Part shown: positions 1-9,974 of the stretch, piece after piece
How the letters are laid out: each line of letters begins with the position of its first letter
Position numbering within the stretch: the first letter of the stretch is position 1
Assembly (NCBI GenBank): GCA_037013495.1
Contig: CM072802.1
Span: 63,659,483-63,723,482 of the forward strand
Direction: 5' to 3'
From: Hippophae tibetana
Taxonomy: Eukaryota; Streptophyta; Magnoliopsida; Rosales; Elaeagnaceae
Length of the DNA stretch: 64,000 nt
Position numbers and translations under genes: made by a program
The notes under the pieces: generated by a model
The model's input: only the letters and a program-made list of their open reading frames with translations
Database searches by the model: none
Told to the model about the DNA's origin: nothing

Positions 1-540
1 CTATCAATTCCCCACAAAGTGGCACCCGAAATGAGCATTCCATGTCATCTATGTATTTTTACCATGGCAAACCTTATGTTTCGTGATCAATAAATCATAG
101 AAGATGAAAGGAATTGCGTCCAACAAGAACCGTCAATTTTGGACGAATTTTCTATTTTTCATGATTTTCCGGGAGTTCAAAAAATAACTAAAAATACTTT
201 CCATGTCCATAAGATTATGAAACTTTGCAGTATGTGATCAAATATTATTCCAAACAGTTGGGCAAAAAATGGCCCAAGAATTCCATCGTTTGACACGAGT
301 TTTCCCATGGGGTGTTAGACATGCCTATCAATGCCCCACATAGTGGCACCCTAAAACCAGCATTCCTTGTCATCTTCGTATTTTTACCGTGCCAAACAAG
401 ATGTTTCGTGATCTATAAATCGTAGAGGATGAAAGGAATTGCGTCCAACGAGAACCGACAATTTTGGACGAATTTTCTATTTTTCATGATTTTCCGAGAG
501 TTCAAAAAATAACTAAAAATACTTCCCAAGTCCATAAGAT
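1..540. repeat. Partial mosaic block at left edge (~1.7 monomers)
   Basis: Positions 1 to about 430 match 2938 to about 3370 closely, sharing catggcaaacc, gaaccgtcaattttgg, ccgggagtt, and the rare ccctaaaaccagc and ccaaacaagatg variants. From about 440 the sequence follows the 2390-2500 type instead (ccaacgagaaccg, then cttcccaagtcc). The segment is therefore the cut-off right end of a further higher-order unit lying left of the window. Confidence 0.8.
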
Positions 541-638
541 TATGAAACTTTGCAGTATGTGATCAAATATTATTCCAAACAGTTGGGCAAAAAATCGTCC
601 AAGAATTCCATCGTTTGACACGAGTTCGCCAACGGGGT
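314..638 (+). repeat. Representative satellite monomer (325 bp)
   Basis: One full period from anchor to anchor, given as a reference unit. It shows the monomer's two-part composition. The stretch from about consensus position 271 through the anchor to 90 is about 47% GC, whereas 151-270 is about 27% GC with repeated A and T tracts. TGATCA occurs twice per consensus monomer (96-101 and 247-252) and GAATTC once (290-295). The choice of start is arbitrary, because a tandem array has no natural first base. Confidence 0.95.
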
Positions 639-3600
639 GTTAGACATGCCTATCAATGCCCCACAGATTGGCACCCGAAAACGAGCATTCCTTGTCATCT
701 TCGTATTTTTACCGTGACAAACCTTATGTTTCGTGATCAATAAATCATAGAGGATGAACGGAATTGTGTCCAACAAGATCCGACAATTTTGGACGAATTT
801 TATATTTTTCATGATTTTCCTAGAGTTAAAAAAATAACTAAAAATACTTCCCATGTCCATAAGATTATGAAAATTTGTATTATGGGATCAAATATTATTC
901 CAAACAGGTTTGCAAAAAATCGCCAAATAATTCCATCGTTTTCACGAGTTTGCCCACGGGGTGTTAGACATGCCTTTCAAGGCCCTACAAAGTGGCACCC
1001 GAAAACGAGCATTCCTTGTCATCTATGTATTTTTACCATGACAAACCTTATGTTTCGTGATCAATAAATCATAGAGGATGAAAGGAATTGCGTCCAACAA
1101 GAACCGACAATTTTGGACGAATTTTCTATTTTTCATGATTTTCCGAGAGTTAAAAAAATAAATAAAAATACTTCCCATGTCCATAAGATTATGAAAATTT
1201 GTATTATGTGATCAAATATTATTCCAAAGAGGTCTGCAAAAAAGCGCCCAATAATTCCATCGTTTTCACGAGTTTGCCCACGGGGTGTTAGACATGCCTA
1301 TCAATGCCCCACAAAGTGGCACCCGAAAACGAGCATTCCATGTCATCTATGTATTTTTACCATGGCAAACCTTATGTTTCGTGATCAACAAATCATAGAA
1401 GATGAAAGGAATTGCGTCCAACAAGAACCGACAATTTTGGACGAATTTTCTATTTTTCATGATTTTCTGAGAGTTCAAAAAATAACTAAAAATACTTCCC
1501 AAGTCCATAAGATTGTTAAAATTTGCAGTATGTGATCAAATATTATTCCAAACAGTTGGGCAAAAGATAGCCGAAGAATTCCATCGTTTGACACGAGTTT
1601 TCTAACGGGGTGTTAGACATGCTTATCAATACCCCACATATTGGCACCCGAAAACCAGCATTCCTTGTCATCTTCGCATTTTTACCATGACAAACCTTAT
1701 GTTTCGTGATCAATAAATCATAGAGGATGAAAGGAATTGCGTCCAACAAGAACCGACAATTTTGGACGAATTTTATATTTTTCGTGATTTTCCGAGAGTT
1801 AAAAAAATAACTAAAAATACTTCCCATGTCCATAAGATTATGAATATTTGTATTATGTGATCAAATATTATTCCAAACAGGTGTGCCAAAAATCGCCCAA
1901 GAATTCCATAGTTTTCACAAGGTTGCCCACGGGGTGTTAGACATGCCTATCAATGCCCCACATAGTGGCACCCGAAAACGAGAATTCCTTGTCATCTTCG
2001 TATTTTTACCGTGCCAAACCTGATGTTTCGTGATTAATAAATCCTAAAGGATGAAAGGAATTGCGTCCAATAAGAACCGACAATTTTGGACGAATTTTAT
2101 ATTTTTAATGATTTTCCGAGAGTTAAAAAAATAACTAAAAATACTTCCCATGTCCATAAGATTTTGAAAATTTGTATTATGTGATAAAATATTATTCCAA
2201 ACAATTGTGCTAAAAATCGCCCAAGAATTCTATTATTTTCAGGAGTTTGCCCACGGGGTGTTAGACATGCCAATCAATGCCCACATAGTGGCACCCGAAA
2301 ACGAGCATTCCTTGTCATCTTCGTATTTTTACCGTGACAAACCTTATGTTTCGTGATCAATAAATCATAGAGGATGAAAGGAATTGCGTCCAACGAGAAC
2401 CGACAATTTTGGACGAATTTTCTATTTTTCATGATTTTCCGAGAGTTCAAAAAATAACTAAAAATACTTCCCAAGTCCATAAGATTATGAAACTTTGCAG
2501 TATGTGATCAAATATTATTCCAAACAGTTGGGCAAAAAATCGTCCAAGAATTCCATCGTTTGACACGAGTTTTCCCATGGGGTGTTAGACATGCCTATCA
2601 ATGCCCCACATAGTGGCACCCTAAAACCAGCATTCCTTGTCAAAACGAGCATTCCTTGTCATCTATGTATTTTTACCATGACAAACCTTATGTTTCGTGA
2701 TCAATAAATCATAGAGGATGAAAGGAATTGCGTCCAACAAGAACCGACAATTTTGGACGAATTTTCTATTTTTCATGATTTTCCGAGAGTTAAAAAAATA
2801 AATAAAAATACTTCCCATGTCCATAAGATTATGAAAATTTGTATTATGTGATCAAATATTATTCCAAAGAGGTCTGCAAAAAATCGCCCAATAATTCCAT
2901 CGTTTTCACGAGTTTGCCCACGGGGTGTTAGACATGCCTATCAATGCCCCACAAAGTGGCACCCGAAAACGAGCATTCCATGTCATCTATGTATTTTTAC
3001 CATGGCAAACCTTATGTTTCGTGATCAATAAATCATAGAAGATGAAAGGAATTGCGTCCAACAAGAACCGTCAATTTTGGACGAATTTTCTATTTTTCAT
3101 GATTTTCCGGGAGTTTAAAAAATAACTAAAAATACTTTCCATGTCCATAAGATTATGAAACTTTGCAGTATGTGATCAAATATTATTCCAAACAGTTGGG
3201 CAAAAAATGGCCCAAGAATTCCATCGTTTGACACGAGTTTTCCCATGGGGTGTTAGACATGCCTATCAATGCCCCACATAGTGGCACCCTAAAACCAGCA
3301 TTCCTTGTCATCTTCGTATTTTTACCGTGCCAAACAAGATGTTTCGTGATCTATAAATCGTAGAGGATGAAAGGAATTGCGTCCAACGAGAACCGACAAT
3401 TTTGGACGAATTTTCTATTTTTCGTGATTTTCCGAGAGTTAAAAAAATAACTAAAAATACTTCCCATGTCCATAAGATTATGAATATTTGTATTATGTGA
3501 TCAAATATTATTCCAAACAGGTGTGCCAAAAATCGCCCAAGAATTCCATAGTTTTCACAAGGTTGCCAACGGGGTGTTAGACATGCCTATCAATGCCCCA

Positions 3601-4450
3601 CAGATTGGCACCCGAAAACGAGCATTCCTTGTAATCTTCGTATTTTTACCGTGACAAACCTTATGTTTCGTGATCAATAAATCATAGAGGATGAAAGGAA
3701 TTGTGTCCAACAAGATCCGACAATTTTGGACGAATTTTATATTTTTCATGATTTTCGTAGAGTTAAAAAAATAACTAAAAATACTTTCCAATGTCCATAA
3801 GATTATGAAAATTTGTAGTATGTAATCAAATATTATTCCAAACAGGTGTGCGAAAAATCGCCCAAGAATTCCATCGTTTTCACGAGTTTGCCCACGGGGT
3901 GTTAGACATGCCTATCAATGCCCCACATTGTGGCACCCGAAAACGAGCATTCCTTGTTATCTTCGTATTTTTACCGTGCTAAACCTGATGTTTCGTGATC
4001 AATAAATCATAGAGGATGAAAGGAATTGGGTCCAAGAAGAACCGACAATTTGGACGAATTTTCTATTTTTCATGATTTTCCGAGAGTTCAAAAAATAACT
4101 AAAAGTACTTCCCATGTCCATAAGAATATGAAACTTTGCAGTATGTGATCAAATATTATTCCAAACAGTTGGGCAAAAAATCGCACAAGAATTCCATCGT
4201 TTGACATGAGTTTGCTCACGGGGTGTTAGACATGCCTATCAATGCCCACATAGTGGCACACGAAAACGAGCATTCCTTGTCATCTTCGTATTTTTACTGT
4301 GCCAAACCTGATGTTTCGTGATCAATAAATCATATAGGATGAAAGGAATTGCGTACAACAAGAACCGACAATTTTGGACGAATTTTATATTTTTCATGAA
4401 TTTCCGAGAGTTCAAAAAATAACTAAAAATAATTCCCATGTCCATAAGAT
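541..4450. repeat. Higher-order repeat A, copy 1 (12 monomers, 3910 bp)
   Basis: This block is followed directly by a second copy at 4451-8685. Positions from about 541 to 1430 match the second copy at an offset of 3910, and positions from about 1430 to 4450 match at 4235. The offset step of 325 bp is one monomer, present in copy 2 at about 5341-5665 and absent here. Its absence joins two monomers inside the word caacaagaaccg near 1420-1430. The block holds 12 anchors (639 to 4225). Boundaries are accurate to a few tens of bases because neighbouring monomers are alike. Confidence 0.9.
2623..2660. repeat. 19-bp tandem duplication breaking the monomer register
   Basis: Two near-identical 19-bp pieces lie side by side, aaaaccagcattccttgtc at 2623-2641 and aaaacgagcattccttgtc at 2642-2660. 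The anchor interval here is 343 bp (2584 to 2927), which is 324 plus 19. The left piece belongs to the ccctaaaaccagc subtype and the right piece to the subtype that continues with atctatg. The site is therefore a junction between two subtypes displaced by 19 bp. Confidence 0.9.
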
Positions 4451-5340
4451 TATGAAACTTTGCAGTATGTGATCAAATATTATTCCAAACAGTTGGGCAA
4501 AAAATCGTCCAAGAATTCCATCGTTTGACACGAGTTCGCCAACGGGGTGTTAGACATGCCTATCAATGCCCCACAGATTGGCACCCGAAAACGAGCATTC
4601 CTTGTCATCTTCGTATTTTTACCGTGACAAACCTTATGTTTCGTGATCAATAAATCATAGAGGATGAACGGAATTGTGTCCAACAAGATCCGACAATTTT
4701 GGACGAATTTTATATTTTTCATGATTTTCCTAGAGTTAAAAAAATAACTAAAAATACTTCCCACGTCCATAAGATTATGAAAATTTGTATTATGGGATCA
4801 AATATTATTCCAAACAGGTTTGCAAAAAATCGCCAAATAATTCCATCGTTTTCACGAGTTTGCCCACGGGGTGTTAGACATGCCTATCAAGGCCCTACAA
4901 AGTGGCACCCGAAAACGAGCATTCCTTGTCATCTATGTATTTTTACCATGACAAACCTTATGTTTCGTGATCAATAAATCATAGAGGATGAAAGGAATTG
5001 CGTCCAACAAGAACCGACAATTTTGGACGAATTTTCTATTTTTCATGATTTTCCGAGAGTTAAAAAAATAAATAAAAATACTTCCCATGTCCATAAGATT
5101 ATGAAAATTTGTATTATGTGATCAAATATTATTCCAAAGAGGTCTGCAAAAAAGCGCCCAATAATTCCATCGTTTTCACGAGTTTGCCCACGGGGTGTTA
5201 GACATGCCTATCAATGCCCCACAAAGTGGCACCCGAAAACGAGCATTCCATGTCATCTATGTATTTTTACCATGGCAAACCTTATGTTTCGTGATCAACA
5301 AATCATAGAAGATGAAAGGAATTGCGTCCAACAAGAACCG

Positions 5341-5665
5341 TCAATTTTGGACGAATTTTCTATTTTTCATGATTTTCCGGGAGTTCAAAAAATAACTAAA
5401 AATCCTTTCCATGTCCATAAGATTATGAAACTTTGCAGTATGTGATCAAATATTATTCCAAACAGTTGGGCAAAAAATGGCCCAAGAATTCCATCGTTTG
5501 ACACGAGTTTTCCCATGGGGTGTTAGACATGCCTATCAATGCCCCACATAGTGGCACCCTAAAACCAGCATTCCTTGTCATCTTCGTATTTTTACCGTGC
5601 CAAACAAGATGTTTCGTGATCTATAAATCGTAGAGGATGAAAGGAATTGCGTCCAACAAGAACCG
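5341..5665. repeat. Monomer present in copy 2 but missing from copy 1 of repeat A
   Basis: This is a 325-bp unit bounded on both sides by caacaagaaccg. To the left that word runs into tcaatttt and to the right into acaatttt. Copy 1 has a single caacaagaaccg at the matching place (about 1418-1429) that runs straight into acaatttt. This is the footprint of an exact one-monomer deletion by recombination between adjacent monomers. Confidence 0.85.
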
Positions 5666-6857
5666 ACAATTTTGGACGAATTTTCTATTTTTCATGATTT
5701 TCTGAGAGTTCAAAAAATAACTAAAAATACTTCCCAAGTCCATAAGATTGTTAAAATTTGCAGTATGTGATCAAATATTATTCCAAACAGTTGGGCAAAA
5801 GATAGCCGAAGAATTCCATCGTTTGACACGAGTTTTCTAACGGGGTGTTAGACATGCTTATCAATACCCCACATATTGGCACCCGAAAACGAGCATTCCT
5901 TGTCATCTTCGCATTTTTACCATGACAAACCTTATGTTTCGTGATCAATAAATCATAGAGGATGAAAGGAATTGCGTCCAACAAGAACCGACAATTTTGG
6001 ACGAATTTTATATTTTTCGTGATTTTCCGAGAGTTAAAAAAATAACTAAAAATACTTCCCATGTCCATAAGATTATGAATATTTGTATTATGTGATCAAA
6101 TATTATTCCAAACAGGTGTGCCAAAAATCGCCCAAGAATTCCATAGTTTTCACAAGGTTGCCCACGGGGTGTTAGACATGCCTATCAATGCCCCACATAG
6201 TGGCACCCGAAAACGAGAATTCCTTGTCATCTTCGTATTTTTACCGTGCCAAACCTGATGTTTCGTGATTAATAAATCCTAAAGGATGAAAGGAATTGCG
6301 TCCAATAAGAACCGACAATTTTGGACGAATTTTATATTTTTAATGATTTTCCGAGAGTTAAAAAAATAACTAAAAATACTTCCCATGTCCATAAGATTTT
6401 GAAAATTTGTATTATGTGATAAAATATTATTCCAAACAATTGTGCTAAAAATCGCCCAAGAATTCTATTATTTTCAGGAGTTTGCCCACGGGGTGTTAGA
6501 CATGCCAATCAATGCCCACATAGTGGCACCCGAAAACGAGCATTCCTTGTCATCTTCGTATTTTTACCGTGACAAACCTTATGTTTCGTGATCAATAAAT
6601 CATAGAGGATGAAAGGAATTGCGTCCAACGAGAACCGACAATTTTGGACGAATTTTCTATTTTTCATGATTTTCCGAGAGTTCAAAAAATAACTAAAAAT
6701 ACTTCCCAAGTCCATAAGATTATGAAACTTTGCAGTATGTGATCAAATATTATTCCAAACAGTTGGGCAAAAAATCGTCCAAGAATTCCATCGTTTGACA
6801 CGAGTTTTCCCATGGGGTGTTAGACATGCCTATCAATGCCCCACATAGTGGCACCCT

Positions 6858-6895
6858 AAAACCAGCATTCCTTGTCAAAACGAGCATTCCTTGTC
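6858..6895. repeat. 19-bp tandem duplication, second copy
   Basis: This is the same irregularity as at 2623-2660, shifted by 4235 bp. Its presence in both copies of repeat A shows that the out-of-register join came before the 4.2-kb duplication. Confidence 0.9.
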
Positions 6896-8040
6896 ATCTA
6901 TGTATTTTTACCATGACAAACCTTATGTTTCGTGATCAATAAATCATAGAGGATGAAAGGAATTGCGTCCAACAAGAACCGACAATTTTGGACGAATTTT
7001 CTATTTTTCATGATTTTCCGAGAGTTAAAAAAATAAATAAAAATACTTCCCATGTCCATAAGATTATGAAAATTTGTATTATGTGATCAAATATTATTCC
7101 AAAGAGGTCTGCAAAAAATCGCCCAATAATTCCATCGTTTTCACGAGTTTGCCCACGGGGTGTTAGACATGCCTATCAATGCCCCACAAAGTGGCACCCG
7201 AAAACGAGCATTCCATGTCATCTATGTATTTTTACCATGGCAAACCTTATGTTTCGTGATCAATAAATCATAGAAGATGAAAGGAATTGCGTCCAACAAG
7301 AACCGTCAATTTTGGACGAATTTTCTATTTTTCATGATTTTCCGGGAGTTTAAAAAATAACTAAAAATACTTTCCATGTCCATAAGATTATGAAACTTTG
7401 CAGTATGTGATCAAATATTATTCCAAACAGTTGGGCAAAAAATGGCCCAAGAATTCCATCGTTTGACACGAGTTTTCCCATGGGGTGTTAGACATGCCTA
7501 TCAATGCCCCACATAGTGGCACCCTAAAACCAGCATTCCTTGTCATCTTCGTATTTTTACCGTGCCAAACAAGATGTTTCGTGATCTATAAATCGTAGAG
7601 GATGAAAGGAATTGCGTCCAACGAGAACCGACAATTTTGGACGAATTTTCTATTTTTCGTGATTTTCCGAGAGTTAAAAAAATAACTAAAAATACTTCCC
7701 ATGTCCATAAGATTATGAATATTTGTATTATGTGATCAAATATTATTCCAAACAGGTGTGCCAAAAATCGCCCAAGAATTCCATAGTTTTCACAAGGTTG
7801 CCAACGGGGTGTTAGACATGCCTATCAATGCCCCACAGATTGGCACCCGAAAACGAGCATTCCTTGTAATCTTCGTATTTTTACCGTGACAAACCTTATG
7901 TTTCGTTATCAATAAATCATAGAGGATGAAAGGAATTGTGTCCAACAAGATCCGACAATTTTGGACGAATTTTATATTTTTCATGATTTTCGTAGAGTTA
8001 AAAAAATAACTAAAAATACTTTCCAATGTCCATAAGATTA

Positions 8041-9334
8041 TGAAAATTTGTAGTATGTAATCAAATATTATTCCAAACAGGTGTGCGAAAAATCGCCCAA
8101 GAATTCCATCGTTTTCACGAGTTTGCCCACGGGGTGTTAGACATGCCTATCAATGCCCCACATTGTGGCACCCGAAAACGAGCATTCCTTGTTATCTTCG
8201 TATTTTTACCGTGCTAAACCTGATGTTTCGTGATCAATAAATCATAGAGGATGAAAGGAATTGGGTCCAAGAAGAACCGACAATTTGGACGAATTTTCTA
8301 TTTTTCATGATTTTCCGAGAGTTCAAAAAATAACTAAAAGTACTTCCCATGTCCATAAGAATATGAAACTTTGCAGTATGTGATCAAATATTATTCCAAA
8401 CAGTTGGGCAAAAAATCGCACAAGAATTCCATCGTTTGACATGAGTTTGCTCACGGGGTGTTAGACATGCCTATCAATGCCCACCTAGTGGCACACGAAA
8501 ACGAGCATTCCTTGTCATCTTCGTATTTTTACTGTGCCAAACCTGATGTTTCGTGATCAATAAATCATATAGGATGAAAGGAATTGCGTACAACAAGAAC
8601 CGACAATTTTGGACGAATTTTATATTTTTCATGAATTTCCGACAGTTCAAAAAATAACTAAAAATAATTCCCATGTCCATAAGATTATGAAAATTTGTAG
8701 TATGTGATCAAATATTATTCCAAACAGGTGTGCAGAAAATCGCCCAAGAATTCCATCGTTTTCACGAGTTTGCCCACGGGGTGTTAGACATGCCTATCAA
8801 TGCCCCACATTGTGGCTCCCGAAAACGAGCATTCCTTGTCATCTTCGTATTTTTACCGTGCTAAACCTGATGTTTCGTGATCAATAAATCATAGTGGATG
8901 AAAGGAATTGGGTCAAGAAGAACCGACAATTTGGAAAAAATTTCTATTTTTCATGATTTTCGGAGAGTTCAAAAAATAACTAAAAGTACTTCCCATGTCC
9001 ATAAGAATATGAAACTTTGCAGTATGTGATCAAATATTATTCCAAACAGTTGGGCAAAAAATCGCCCAAGAATTCCATCGTTTGACTTGAGTTTGCCCAC
9101 GGGGTGTTAGACATGCCTATCAATGCCCACTTAGGGGCACACAAAAACGAGCATTCCTTGTCATCTTCGTATTTTTATTGTGCCAAACCTGATGTTTCGT
9201 GATCAATAAATCATATAGGATGAAAGGAATTGCGTCCAACAAGAACCGACAATTTTGGACGAATTTTATATTTTTCATGAATTTCCGAGAGTTCAAAAAA
9301 TAACTAAAAATAATTCCCATGTCCATAAGATTAT
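8041..9334. repeat. Two-monomer tandem duplication (~647 bp x 2)
   Basis: Positions 8041-8687 and 8688-9334 repeat at about 647 bp. Each copy has a ttgggtc/agaagaaccgacaatttgg monomer followed by a catagg, cataattccc monomer. The second copy has drifted noticeably (ttgggtcaagaag near 8909, ttggaaaaaatttc near 8932, ccacttaggggcac near 9127), so this event is older than most others in the window. The first copy is also the right end of repeat A copy 2. Confidence 0.8.
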
Positions 9335-9974
9335 GAAAATTTGTAGTATGTAATCAAATATTATTCCAAACAGGTGTGCAAAAAATCGCCCAAGAATTCC
9401 ATAGGTTTCACAAGGTTGCCCACGGGGTGTTAGACATGCCTATCAATGCCCACATAGTGGCACACGAAAACAAGCATTCCTTGTCATCTTCGTATTTTTA
9501 CTGTGCCAAACCTGATGTTTCGTGATCAATAAATCATATAGGATGAAAGGAATTGCGTCCAACAAGAACCGACAATTTTGGATGAATTTTATATTTTTCA
9601 TGAATATCCGAGAGTTCAAAAAATAACTAAAAATAATTCCCATGTCCATAAGATTATGAAAATTTGTAGTATGTAATCAAATATTATTCCAAACAGGTGT
9701 GCAAAAAATCGCCCAAGAATTCCATAGTTTTCACAAGGTTGCCCACGGGGTGATGGACATGCCTATCAATGCCACACATAGTGGCACCCGAAAACGAGAA
9801 TTCCTTGTCATCTTCGTATTTTTACCGTGCCAAACCTGATGTTTCGTGATTAATAAATCCTAGAGGATGAAAGGAATTGCGTCCCATAAGAACCGAAAAT
9901 TTTGGACGAATTTTATATTTTTCATGATTTTCCGAGAGTTCAAAAAATAACTAAAAATACTTCCAATGTCCATA
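9335..9974. repeat. Satellite linker between repeat A and block R (~2 monomers)
   Basis: Ordinary monomers of the cataattccc and gagaattcc subtypes. The unit around 9443-9649 is very like the one around 9120-9326, one monomer to its left. The gagaattcc subtype carries a second GAATTC at consensus 47-52. Nothing other than satellite is present. Confidence 0.85.

Larger units (their letters stand above)
4451..8685. repeat. Higher-order repeat A, copy 2 (13 monomers, 4235 bp)
   Basis: Tandem partner of 541-4450. Both copies share rare variants: gttcgccaacgggg, gatcaacaaatc, gattgttaaaatttgc, and the 19-bp irregularity at 6858-6895. I saw only scattered single-base differences between the copies (for example aatcctttcc near 5402 and cccacctagtgg near 8482). 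The extra monomer at about 5341-5665 has the ccgggagtt/tttccatg head and the ccaaacaagatg tail. The same order of subtypes is found at about 12.8-13.2 kb, so the 13-monomer form is probably older and copy 1 lost one monomer. Confidence 0.9.

Noticed and set aside
314-638. Regulatory promoter or terminator motifs (TATA-like tttatattttt, AATAAA-like aataaatc)
   Set aside because: These are AT-rich words present in every monomer. With no gene nearby there is no reason to call them functional.
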